Shown: piece after piece, positions 1 to 5,924 of the stretch
Layout of the letters: every line of letters starts with the position of its first letter
Position numbering within the stretch: position 1 is the first letter of the stretch
Source of the DNA: an uncultured Selenomonadales bacterium
GTDB taxonomy: Bacteria > Bacillota > Negativicutes > Selenomonadales > Selenomonadaceae
Reading direction: 5' to 3'
Assembly (NCBI GenBank): GCA_946403735.1
Contig: CAMJAZ010000100.1
Location: 1-6,497, forward strand
Length of the DNA: 6,497 nt
Translations under genes and position numbers: made by a program
The notes under the pieces: generated by a model
What the model was told of the DNA's origin: nothing
What the model saw: the letters and a program-made list of their open reading frames with translations, nothing else
Databases searched by the model: none

Positions 1-711
1 GCGCAACCTGACACTGGCGAACAGGGGCTTGAAATTGCTGATTCACTTATAAGCAGTGGCGCAGTTGATATTGTCGTCGTCGATTCAGTTGCCGCGCTTG
101 TACCGAAGGCTGAAATTGAAGGCGAAATGGGCGACGCGCAAGTTGGTCTGCATGCACGAATGATGAGTAAGGCAATGCGCAAATTAGCTGGCGTCATCAG
201 CAAGACAAGCACCATTGCCGTTTTCATAAATCAGATTCGCGAAAAAGTTGGAATAATGTTTGGCAACCCTGAAACTACGACAGGCGGTAGGGCGTTAAAA
301 TTTTATTCGAGTATCCGCCTTGAAGTTCGCAAAGGTGAGGCGATTAAACAGGGAACTGAAGTTATTGGCAACCGCGTTAAAATTAAAGTTGCGAAAAATA
401 AAGTTGCACCGCCGTTCAAGACTGCTGAATTTGATTTGACATACGGCGAAGGTTATTCGCGAATTGGCGGGCTTTTGGATATGGGCGTTGAATTTGAAGT
501 TCTTACTAAGCGTGGCGCGTTCATTTACTACAACGAAGAAAAAATTGGTCAAGGTAAGGAAAACGCTAAAAAATATTTGGAGGAACACCCAGAAAAAATT
601 GCCGAGATTGAAGAAAAAGTTTTAGCGTCCGTCAAGAAAAATTCTGTATCATCTGAACAGCCCGTTGAAATTGTTGATGAAGTTGAAGAATATGTCGAAG
701 ACGAAGAATAA
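1..711 (+). CDS. recA: RecA recombinase, 3' part (5' end outside window)
   Basis: RecA is the cytoplasmic DNA-dependent ATPase that forms filaments on single-stranded DNA, drives homologous recombination and triggers LexA self-cleavage in the SOS response. The reading frame is open from base 1 and the first visible residues (AQPDTGEQGLEIADSL) align with about residue 117 of E. coli RecA, so the Walker A region is missing and lies to the left. Visible hallmarks are the Walker B strand IVVVDS (window residues 24-29), the MGDAQVGLHARMMSKAMRKL segment, the L2 loop with FINQIREKVG and FGNPETTTGGRALKFY, and the C-terminal KNKVAPPF and GEKIGQGK-like (EEKIGQGK) motifs. The protein ends in an acidic tail (EIVDEVEEYVEDEE), typical of RecA. 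The usual aromatic GAW/GSW in the C-terminal domain reads GAF here. No recX follows and no clear terminator hairpin is seen directly after the stop; the next promoter starts 16 bases downstream. An internal ATG at 127 is not the start. Confidence 0.98.
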   Translation, partial: AQPDTGEQGLEIADSLISSGAVDIVVVDSVAALVPKAEIEGEMGDAQVGLHARMMSKAMRKLAGVISKTSTIAVFINQIREKVGIMFGNPETTTGGRALKFYSSIRLEVRKGEAIKQGTEVIGNRVKIKVAKNKVAPPFKTAEFDLTYGEGYSRIGGLLDMGVEFEVLTKRGAFIYYNEEKIGQGKENAKKYLEEHPEKIAEIEEKVLASVKKNSVSSEQPVEIVDEVEEYVEDEE

Positions 712-726
712 ATTTCCTTTTTGTAC

Positions 727-756
727 TTGACAATAAAATTTTTAATCAGTTATACT
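727..756 (+). promoter_or_regulatory. Sigma-70-type promoter for the TerD-domain gene
   Basis: A perfect -35 hexamer TTGACA (727-732) is followed after 18 bp by TATACT (751-756), five of six matches to TATAAT; shifting one base gives TTATAC with a 17-bp spacer. The spacer is AT-rich. Transcription would begin around 762-766, so the transcript for the downstream gene would carry a leader of about 265 nt. It lies only 16 bases after the recA stop, and no other reading frame begins nearby on this strand. Called by eye; no transcript data. Confidence 0.75.
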
Positions 757-791
757 TACCGCTAAATAAAAATATTAGCTGAAAAATTTTT

Positions 792-949
792 AGGCAAAGA
801 GAGTTCCTGTTTCGCCTAACAGTCAACGTTGCGGCGTTGGCTGAGTGCAGGCGGTGTTGCTGTCTGCATTTGAAGTTTACTCTCCGCCTTTTGTCGGCAT
901 AGAAAGTTCCTGTCGGGTTTAACACGCCCACTGAGGTTGTTTTACTTTC
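792..949 (+). promoter_or_regulatory. Tandem structured leader RNA, candidate cis-regulatory element
   Basis: Two related modules follow each other. Module A: closing stem GAGAGT (799-804) with ACTCTC (879-884), extended by AGGC (792-795) with GCCT (886-889). It encloses a 9-bp hairpin (820-828 with 835-843, one G-U pair, six-base loop) and a second 9-bp hairpin (846-854 with 860-868, two G-U pairs, five-base loop). Module B: closing stem GAAAGT (902-907) with ACTTTC (944-949). Both share GARAGTTCCTGT, six variable bases, TAACA on the 5' side and TTTACTYTCCGC on the 3' side. The third pair of the closing stem is G-C in A and A-U in B, a compensatory change. The G-U pairs would be A-C mismatches on the other strand, so the RNA reads from the + strand. 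Promoter upstream and terminator-like hairpin downstream fit a riboswitch or protein-binding leader. I do not recognise it as a known class; a dispersed repeat is the main alternative. Confidence 0.5.
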
Positions 950-974
950 CGCTGACAATAAATAAAAAAATAAC

Positions 975-1011
975 GGCGTTTGAGCTGAAAACTCAATCGC
1001 CTTTAATTTTA
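975..1011 (+). terminator. Terminator-like hairpin in the leader (possible attenuator)
   Basis: GGCGTTTGAG (975-984) pairs with CTCAATCGCC (992-1001) through nine of ten positions (one T-T mismatch) around the loop CTGAAAA, and the stem is followed by TTTAATTTTA. It stands between the structured leader and the Shine-Dalgarno site of the next gene, so it can only reduce or condition expression of that gene. An A-rich stretch precedes the stem (961-973), so it could also stop transcription from the opposite strand. No gene on the opposite strand ends here, which favours the + strand role. Confidence 0.55.
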
Positions 1012-1013
1012 TT

Positions 1014-1032
1014 GAAAGGAATGATAAACTTG
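1014..1032 (+). promoter_or_regulatory. Ribosome binding site that selects a TTG start
   Basis: GAAAGGA (1014-1020) is directly followed by an ATG (1021), which is too close to serve as start for this site. The in-frame TTG at 1030 sits 9 bases after it, a normal distance, while the next in-frame ATG (1048) is 27 bases away. The TTG at 1030 is therefore preferred. A start further upstream (TTG at 937) would translate through the terminator-like hairpin and has no Shine-Dalgarno site. Confidence 0.6.
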
Positions 1033-3006
1033 AAAAATTATTCGCCAATGGATCTATTCCCCGACAAATCGACGACAAAATTTATTGAAGCTGTTTTGTC
1101 GCTATTTAAAGCCACGCCGATTTTTGAAAACGTCCCTAACGAAAATTTTACTTTGGATAACGAATCAAACATTGCGAAAGGATTTTTTATCACAGACGCC
1201 GCATTTCAAGGTTGCCCTTTCATTGCTAGCGGTAGTCTAAACGCCTTCATCGAAGAAAATTTTGGCTACGATATTTTCAAGTTGAATCAGGGCTTTTATA
1301 AATCCTTTCAAACTGTCACCGAACTTTCGCAGGAGGAAATTTTCCGCAATAAAATTTTACATTATATGACGACTTATGGCGCTGAAATGTTTGGAATTTT
1401 TAATCACGATACAGTTTTTATTCCGCCCGCCGAATTAGAATTACCTGCAGATTCGACGCCGATTAAGCTGACGATTATAAATTCAATTCCTACTGAAGAA
1501 ATTAAATCCCGCGCAGAAAAAATGATTATGTCGGGCATTGCGCTTGCCAAAGATACGTTGGAAAATCTTGTAACGATAATCAGCTATCTTGAAATGAAAC
1601 TTGACATTGACGCTGTACCGAATAAAGAATTGCGCGTCCGCCTTTGTGAAGTTTTGGGACTGTTGCCGAAAAATCCAGTTGAATTTTTGCGCTATATGAT
1701 TTATCTTTCCAGCGGTTCAACATTGCTGATAAAATCGCCTGAAACAATTCAAAAACTAAAATTTGCGGCTTTAGACAAATTATTCACTGGAATTGACTTT
1801 GATAAATTTTTTTCCACGTATATTTCTGTTAATGGCATTGAAAAATTTGCGGAAGTTTTTCACCGCTATAAACCGTTGTGGTTGGCGTTCAAACCGTATT
1901 CAAAATTTATGAAGGCTACAATAAATAAAATGCGCAAGCTTGCTGACAAGTACCACAAGCCCTTGACGCCGAAAATTTTAGATACGATAACTTCCAATAA
2001 AAAAATTGACATTGACGAACTGAAACGCGAACTTGAAAAAGTTACGGTGTTTAAAAAAATTTCGCTCGTCAATGCCATACTTTTTAGGACTTCGACGCCT
2101 GAAAGTATCGCGTATATGATTCGCAACGGAAAAGTTTTTGCGGAAGAGTACGATAAAAAATTTAAGTTGAACTACGAAATTTTATCAACGATTATGAATT
2201 CGATTGTTGAGACTGTACGTCCCAACGTCGAAGGTAAAAAAATTTATTTGCCCAAAAATTTGAATTACGCCGCGCCAATCAGTGAGAAAAAATTTGTGGG
2301 CGAAATTCCTTTTGGTTCAGCGTACACTTTCGCAGGAAAATCTGTTATCGTCGGTGTGCATTGGTTCAATCTGCCGAACGGTGAGCGCGTAGATTTAGAC
2401 CTACATTTAAATTCGGATAAACGCGATATTGGCTGGCATAATGACTTTGAAGACGAAAATTTTATCGATACAAAAAATAAAGCAGTAATTTTTTCTGGCG
2501 ATATGACAGACGCACCCGTCGAAAAAGGCGGGGCAACAGAAGCTTTCTTTGTTGGCGAATCGATACAAGATGAAATGTTAATGGTCAATCTGAATTGTTA
2601 CACCCAAAATCGTCAAAGTGTGCCGTTTAAAATTATTCTTGGCGACGTGGAGGACGGCAAGATTGACAGAAAATATTTGATTGATTCGCACGAAATATCT
2701 TTTTGTCTGCCGAATAAAATTGAAGGCGGCGAAATGTTTTTAGGATTTTTGAATGGCGACGAAGAGGGAAATAAAAAATTTTACTTTACGTCAGCGTCAA
2801 CTGGTTCAAGGATTGTTGCACGTAGTGATGAAAATTCTGCGCGTATGACGGCGGCGTTGCGTACTTCGTTAGAATCGTGCTTGAAGTTGAAAGATATTTT
2901 GCGTGCCGCTGGCGCAATTTTTGAAAAAGCTGATGACGAACAATGGGATATAAATTTTGATCCGCAGATTGTCACAAAGGATACATTTCTGAATTTGTTT
3001 AATTAA
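1030..3006 (+). CDS. Large protein with C-terminal TerD-like domain
   Basis: Protein of about 658 residues, no signal peptide and no obvious membrane segment, so probably cytoplasmic. The C-terminal part (about residues 430-590) resembles the TerD/tellurium-resistance beta-sandwich: a VGVHW strand, the acidic VDLDLHLN motif (residues 454-461, Asp455 and Asp457 as likely calcium ligands), then IGWHNDF, and KAVIFSGDMTDAP (Gly490-Asp491), matching the TerD order DLD, then a GD pair. The N-terminal 400 residues are mostly helical, with conserved-looking stretches such as ILHYMTTYGAE (His111 within it), NPVEFLRYMIYLSSGSTLLIK and FHRYKPLWLAFK. This layout recalls the large TerD-associated proteins of the MXAN_6230/SCO0854 type, but no RING-like Cys cluster is visible. 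TerD proteins act in envelope stress, phage and toxic-oxyanion responses; the actual role here is unknown. It has its own promoter and a structured leader, and converges with ribD. The ATG codons at 1021 and 1048 are alternative starts. Confidence 0.8.
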   Translation: MKNYSPMDLFPDKSTTKFIEAVLSLFKATPIFENVPNENFTLDNESNIAKGFFITDAAFQGCPFIASGSLNAFIEENFGYDIFKLNQGFYKSFQTVTELSQEEIFRNKILHYMTTYGAEMFGIFNHDTVFIPPAELELPADSTPIKLTIINSIPTEEIKSRAEKMIMSGIALAKDTLENLVTIISYLEMKLDIDAVPNKELRVRLCEVLGLLPKNPVEFLRYMIYLSSGSTLLIKSPETIQKLKFAALDKLFTGIDFDKFFSTYISVNGIEKFAEVFHRYKPLWLAFKPYSKFMKATINKMRKLADKYHKPLTPKILDTITSNKKIDIDELKRELEKVTVFKKISLVNAILFRTSTPESIAYMIRNGKVFAEEYDKKFKLNYEILSTIMNSIVETVRPNVEGKKIYLPKNLNYAAPISEKKFVGEIPFGSAYTFAGKSVIVGVHWFNLPNGERVDLDLHLNSDKRDIGWHNDFEDENFIDTKNKAVIFSGDMTDAPVEKGGATEAFFVGESIQDEMLMVNLNCYTQNRQSVPFKIILGDVEDGKIDRKYLIDSHEISFCLPNKIEGGEMFLGFLNGDEEGNKKFYFTSASTGSRIVARSDENSARMTAALRTSLESCLKLKDILRAAGAIFEKADDEQWDINFDPQIVTKDTFLNLFN

Positions 3007-3019
3007 GCTATTTTTTCTT

Positions 3020-3065
3020 ATTAGGGAGTAGATTTTCATTACGAATTACGCATTACCAATTATTA
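3020..3065 (+). repeat. Heptamer-periodic repeat element, copy 1
   Basis: After TTAGGGAGTAG (3021-3031) and a short T-rich spacer come four 7-base units: ATTACGA (3038-3044), ATTACGC (3045-3051), ATTACCA (3052-3058) and ATTATTA (3059-3065). The element begins 14 bases after the TerD-gene stop and runs into the 3' end of ribD, so it encodes the last residues (IIGNA) and the stop of that gene. Copy 2 at 5027-5084 has the same design on the other strand. This resembles the short tandemly repeated heptamer families known from cyanobacteria and other genomes. No convincing terminator hairpin is seen between the two convergent genes. Confidence 0.6.
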
Positions 3066-4125
3066 AAATATCTGTACCAATTTTTTCGACGAGAATATTT
3101 TTGAACTGTACAGCGTTAGCTAAATTTTGAAATCCAGCGCCTGCTACTGCGGTAGGCGCATTTTTTCCGCCCAAAATTTTCGGCGCAATGAAAGTATAAA
3201 CTTTGTCGACAAATCCAGCCTCAAGCATTGCAAAGTTCAACGTGCCGCCGCCTTCCAAAAGTACTGACGTTATCTCACGGGCAGCTAGTTCACGCATTAA
3301 AATTTCTAAATCAACTTTCGGACCGTCACCAGCGATAATAATTTCTGCGCCGCTATTTCTTAACGCTGAAAGTTTTCCAGCAGGTGCACTCGTCGTAACG
3401 GCAATAATTGTTTCAGCTTGGTCGTCACAAATAACTTTTGCGTCAATCGGCGTCCGCGCTAAACTGTCAACTACAATTCGTACAGGATTTTTCCCGCCGT
3501 CAATTCGCGTCGTCAATCGTGGGTCGTCCATTAAAACGGTGTTGACGCCGACCATTATTCCCGCGTTAATATCGCGCAGATGGTGTACAAATTTCCGCGA
3601 TTCTTCACAACTAATCCATTGAGATTCGCCAGTAACGGTAGCAATTTTACCGTCAAGCGTCATTGCAAATTTCATCGTCACGAACGGCAAATTTTTCGTC
3701 ACCCATTTAAAAAAAACTTCATTAAGTTTTTTAGCCTCATCTTCCAAAATTCCAACGTCAACTTTAATTCCCGCGTCACGCAAAATTTTAATGCCGCGTC
3801 CCGCAACTTTAGGGTTAGGGTCAACCGTAGCGGCGACGACTCTTTCAATTCCCGCGAAAATAATTTTGTCGACACAAGGCGGCGTTCGTCCATAATGCGA
3901 ACAAGGTTCAAGCGTAACGTAAAGCGTAGCGCCGCGTGCAAGTTCATCAGCCATTTTCAGTGCGTGAACTTCAGCGTGAGGAGTTCCAGCTTGACGATGC
4001 CAACCAGCTGAAATGATTCGACCGTCTTTAACTATAACCGCGCCGACTAATGGATTAGGCGCCGTTCGACCTTCGGCATTTTTCGCCAATTTTAAAGCTT
4101 CGCGCATAAAAATTTCGTCCGTCAT
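3046..4125 (-). CDS. ribD: Bifunctional riboflavin biosynthesis deaminase/reductase RibD
   Basis: RibD carries out two consecutive cytoplasmic steps of riboflavin synthesis: deamination of 2,5-diamino-6-ribosylamino-4(3H)-pyrimidinone 5'-phosphate, then NADPH-dependent reduction of the ribosyl side chain. The 359-residue length is that of the full bifunctional family. The N-terminal deaminase domain shows APNPLVGAVIV (22-32), the HAE motif with His50 and catalytic Glu52, and EPCSHYGRTPPC with Cys75 and Cys84 completing the zinc site. The reductase domain starts near residue 147 with FVTMKFAMTLDGKIA (148-162), followed by GVNTVLMDDPRL and the C-terminal LLEGGGTLN and APKILGG motifs. The ATG start has AAGGA at a good distance (GGAAAGG in 4134-4140). 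It follows a terminator rather than another rib gene, no FMN riboswitch consensus is seen upstream, and no clear promoter is visible in the 68-base gap, so expression may depend on read-through or a promoter inside the preceding gene. Confidence 0.97.
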   Translation of the reverse strand: MTDEIFMREALKLAKNAEGRTAPNPLVGAVIVKDGRIISAGWHRQAGTPHAEVHALKMADELARGATLYVTLEPCSHYGRTPPCVDKIIFAGIERVVAATVDPNPKVAGRGIKILRDAGIKVDVGILEDEAKKLNEVFFKWVTKNLPFVTMKFAMTLDGKIATVTGESQWISCEESRKFVHHLRDINAGIMVGVNTVLMDDPRLTTRIDGGKNPVRIVVDSLARTPIDAKVICDDQAETIIAVTTSAPAGKLSALRNSGAEIIIAGDGPKVDLEILMRELAAREITSVLLEGGGTLNFAMLEAGFVDKVYTFIAPKILGGKNAPTAVAGAGFQNLANAVQFKNILVEKIGTDILIIGNA

Positions 4126-4142
4126 AAATTTTTCCTTTCCAC

Positions 4143-4172
4143 AAAAAAAGACCGTCAGTCACACTAACGATC
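4143..4172 (-). terminator. Rho-independent terminator after the AAA gene row
   Basis: Read on the - strand, GATCGTTAGT (4172-4163) pairs with ACTGACGGTC (4159-4150) over ten positions including two G-U pairs, with the loop GTG, followed by seven T residues (4149-4143). The G-U pairs exist only on the - strand, and the T run is on the same side, so the direction is clear. It lies 22 bases after the stop of the 149-residue gene and 18 bases before the ribD start, separating the two transcription units or making ribD a read-through gene. Confidence 0.85.
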
Positions 4173-4193
4173 AAAAATTGTAAATCAATCGAA

Positions 4194-4643
4194 TTATTTT
4201 TTAGTTTCGCTTACAACATCATCAGTAAAATTTTCTTGTGGCGGCGTAACATTTATCATAGGTTTATCAGCTTTATCAGAGGGCGACGCCTCAATTTGAA
4301 ATTCCACAACTTTCAACGTCTTCAACGTCTTAATCAAGCTGTCTTCCAAAAGATAAATATCGCGCTTTTCGCTTTCATTAGCTACTTTGTGCCAGCGTTC
4401 CTCTTCATCGCGGAAATACATTTCAAATTCAAGCTGAAAATGCGCGTCGTCATCGTGCTTTACGTAAAGCTTGCCGCCGCCGTACTGAAAACCTTTTTTC
4501 TCATAATCTTTGATAAGTTTTTGGAAACGCGGGAAGGTAATCTGTTTAATGTCCTCAAGCTCCATATTTGGGCGCAACAAATCTTTGAAAAAATCTTTGA
4601 TAGTTTCGACAGCCATTCCGATAGATTCTTTTGTAATTGCCAC
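4194..4643 (-). CDS. Hypothetical protein, 149 aa, last gene of the AAA row
   Basis: I do not recognise this family. The start is GTG (the complement of CAC at 4641-4643), supported by a strong Shine-Dalgarno AGAGGTGAT four bases upstream. No signal peptide or membrane segment is seen. Residues 1-50 look helical (VETIKDFFKDLLRPN, then FPRFQKLIKDYEKKG). The middle looks beta-rich and acidic (GGGKLYVKHDDDAHFQLEFEMYFRDEEERWHKV), and the last 30 residues are polar and proline-containing, probably disordered. It follows the 115-residue gene by 14 bases and precedes a terminator, so it is likely translated together with its neighbours. A role as soluble partner of the AAA ATPase or of the membrane protein is inference from position only. 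Confidence 0.8.
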   Translation of the reverse strand: MAITKESIGMAVETIKDFFKDLLRPNMELEDIKQITFPRFQKLIKDYEKKGFQYGGGKLYVKHDDDAHFQLEFEMYFRDEEERWHKVANESEKRDIYLLEDSLIKTLKTLKVVEFQIEASPSDKADKPMINVTPPQENFTDDVVSETKK

Positions 4644-4647
4644 TTAA

Positions 4648-4656
4648 ATCACCTCT
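4648..4656 (-). promoter_or_regulatory. Ribosome binding site supporting a GTG start
   Basis: On the - strand AGAGGTGAT lies four bases before GTG at 4643. The stop codon of the upstream gene (4660-4658) directly abuts it, so a ribosome ending the 115-residue protein covers this site, which suggests translational coupling. Confidence 0.7.
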
Positions 4657-4657
4657 T

Positions 4658-5005
4658 TTAAAGCGTAAGTTCCAATTCTTTTTCGTAACGTTCGGTAACG
4701 TCAACTTCTTTTTCGGTCAAGCCAGCTTTCGCCCATTCAGGAACTTGTGACTCATCAATTTCGCGTGTCGTAGTCTTTTCAATCCACTTGCCATTTTCTT
4801 TGTAGTAAAGGCGGTGAATAAGCGTCAATGCGCCGTCAGCAACGCTTGAAAAAAGTTTGCCAGCGTATTCAGCAACGCCAATACTTTTAAGCGCCTCTTG
4901 AATTTTCGGCAGAAAATCTTTCAGCCAGTTGGTAATGTCATCCCAATGGTTTACTGCCAAGTAACCGCCGACGAGTACGCCAGCACCGATTAAAACAGGA
5001 ATCAT
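4658..5005 (-). CDS. Small membrane-anchored protein, 115 aa, unknown function
   Basis: Not assigned to a family. The N-terminus is a glycine-rich hydrophobic stretch (residues 2-18, IPVLIGAGVLVGGYLAV) with no clear cleavage site, so it is probably a membrane anchor. It is followed by HWDDITNWLKDFLPKIQEALKSIG, which looks like an amphipathic helix. Next come a helical stretch and the motif LIHRLYYKENGKWIEKTTTREI, likely beta strands, and an acidic C-terminus. The ATG start is preceded by a strong GGGAGGT Shine-Dalgarno site eight bases upstream. It sits between the AAA ATPase gene (60-base gap containing heptamer repeats) and the 149-residue gene (14-base gap), so it may be the membrane partner of the ATPase. 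That partnership is inferred. Confidence 0.82.
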   Translation of the reverse strand: MIPVLIGAGVLVGGYLAVNHWDDITNWLKDFLPKIQEALKSIGVAEYAGKLFSSVADGALTLIHRLYYKENGKWIEKTTTREIDESQVPEWAKAGLTEKEVDVTERYEKELELTL

Positions 5006-5026
5006 AAATTTAAACCTCCCATAATT

Positions 5027-5084
5027 GAATTAAGAATTAAGAATGTAGAATTAAGAATTATTTTCCTACTGCCTACTTCCTAAA
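5027..5084 (-). repeat. Heptamer-periodic repeat element, copy 2
   Basis: On the + strand there are five 7-base units (GAATTAA at 5027, 5034 and 5048; GAATGTA at 5041; GAATTAT at 5055) next to three CCTACT-type heptads (TCCTACT 5064, GCCTACT 5071, TCCTAAA 5078). Read on the - strand this becomes TTAGGAAGTAG (5083-5073), further AGTAGG, an AT spacer, then TAATTC heptads: the same order as copy 1 at 3020-3065, whose TTAGGGAGTAG differs by one base in eleven. The element encodes the final LGSRQ and the stop of the AAA gene and fills the gap before the 115-residue gene. No promoter is evident in it. Confidence 0.65.
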
Positions 5085-5917
5085 TTTGCTTTTTTACTTT
5101 CCAAAATATTTTCGACAGCCTCAAAAACTAATTTTTTGTCGAGAAAATCTGCCTTCAATCGCGCCGCCTTAAATGCCGCGTTCAACATAGCGTTTGAAAT
5201 GTCACTGCCTGAAATTCCGTCGTAACGTTTAGCAATTTCGTCAACGTCAATATTATTTGGCAACGCCGCTGGAATGTACATAGCCCAAAGTTTTCGGCGG
5301 CAATCTTCGTCAGGCAGTTCAAATTTCACGTGAATGGAAATTCGCCGCATAAATGCAGGGTCGAAGTTTGAAATAAAGTTCGTCGCAAAAATTATGAAGT
5401 CTTGAAATTCATTCATCAACATCAACATAACCGAGCGCGTCTGATTGACGCTAACATCAACCGCCTGTGTCATATTCGTCACGCGCTTACTTAAAATCGC
5501 GTCCGCTTCGTCAAAAAATAAAATGCTATTCGTTTTCTTCGCAACTTCAAAAACTTTACGAATATTTTTCGGCGTCTCACCAACAAATTTTGATTCAATA
5601 TCGGCGTAGTTGACGACTAAAATTTTTCTGCCGAGATTTTTTGCAATGGCATGAGCCGCCATTGTTTTGCCAGTACCAGGCGCACCGTATAAGTTGATAC
5701 CGATTCGCCGTGAAAATTTATGTGTTTCTTTAAAGCCCCAAAGTTCAAAGACGCGGTAGGAATTTTCAGCGTAAGTTGCCACGTCTAAAATCTGCGCTTT
5801 AACGGCGTCACTCAAAATTATATCGTCCAACGAAAATTTTGGCTCTTCTGGAATGAAAACTTCCTCTTCAACTTTTTTATCATCCTTCGTCGAAGGAATT
5901 TTTTTATCAGCGTTCAT
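5066..5917 (-). CDS. Single-domain AAA+ ATPase (Cdc48/Vps4-like classic AAA)
   Basis: ATP-driven remodelling enzyme, 283 residues, cytoplasmic, probably active as a ring hexamer by analogy with the family. Residues 1-28 are charged and likely disordered. The AAA core has Walker A GAPGTGKT (78-85), the pore-region SKFVGET (109-115), Walker B ILFFDEAD (132-139) with Asp136 and catalytic Glu137, sensor 1 ATN (178-180), the arginine pair Arg191-Arg192 in FDPAFMRR, and the sensor 2 region GISGSDISNAMLNAAF. All catalytic elements look intact. No protease, zinc or membrane domain is attached, so this is neither FtsH nor a proteasomal ATPase with its usual N-domain; it probably relies on partners. 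The start is ATG with AGGTGA a few bases upstream. It follows the upstream gene by 7 bases, and two small genes come after it. The substrate is unknown. The last five residues lie in a repeat element. Confidence 0.9.
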   Translation of the reverse strand: MNADKKIPSTKDDKKVEEEVFIPEEPKFSLDDIILSDAVKAQILDVATYAENSYRVFELWGFKETHKFSRRIGINLYGAPGTGKTMAAHAIAKNLGRKILVVNYADIESKFVGETPKNIRKVFEVAKKTNSILFFDEADAILSKRVTNMTQAVDVSVNQTRSVMLMLMNEFQDFIIFATNFISNFDPAFMRRISIHVKFELPDEDCRRKLWAMYIPAALPNNIDVDEIAKRYDGISGSDISNAMLNAAFKAARLKADFLDKKLVFEAVENILESKKANLGSRQ

Positions 5918-5924
5918 AACTCAC

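Noticed and set aside
761..779. GCTAA...TTAGC hairpin after the promoter as a recA terminator
   Set aside because: Only five AT-rich pairs with a nine-base loop, no T run directly after it, and it lies at the expected transcription start; too weak to call.
937..1029. N-terminal extension of the TerD-domain protein from TTG at 937
   Set aside because: No Shine-Dalgarno site precedes 937, the segment overlaps module B and the terminator-like hairpin, and a well-spaced site serves TTG 1030.
746..1078. Open frame of 110 codons on the - strand across the recA-TerD gene gap
   Set aside because: It lies antisense to the structured leader and the TerD gene start, has low-complexity ends (FFLNS-type), no good Shine-Dalgarno site, and its middle part is just the complement of the two folded modules. 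If the modules are a dispersed repeat, similar small frames will recur as annotation artefacts.
3007..3045. Terminator between the convergent TerD gene and ribD
   Set aside because: A run of T residues (3011-3016) is present but no stable stem precedes it; the stretch is better explained by the heptamer repeat.
3020..3065. CRISPR-like array
   Set aside because: Units are seven bases with no spacers, so this is a short tandem repeat, not a CRISPR.
3203..4011. Two + strand open frames of 139 and 143 codons opposite ribD
   Set aside because: They are complements of a full-length, motif-complete ribD and show no family features of their own.
4236..4661. + strand open frame of 141 codons opposite the 149-residue gene
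   Set aside because: Phe- and His-rich translation typical of an antisense shadow; the - strand gene has a strong Shine-Dalgarno site and operon context.
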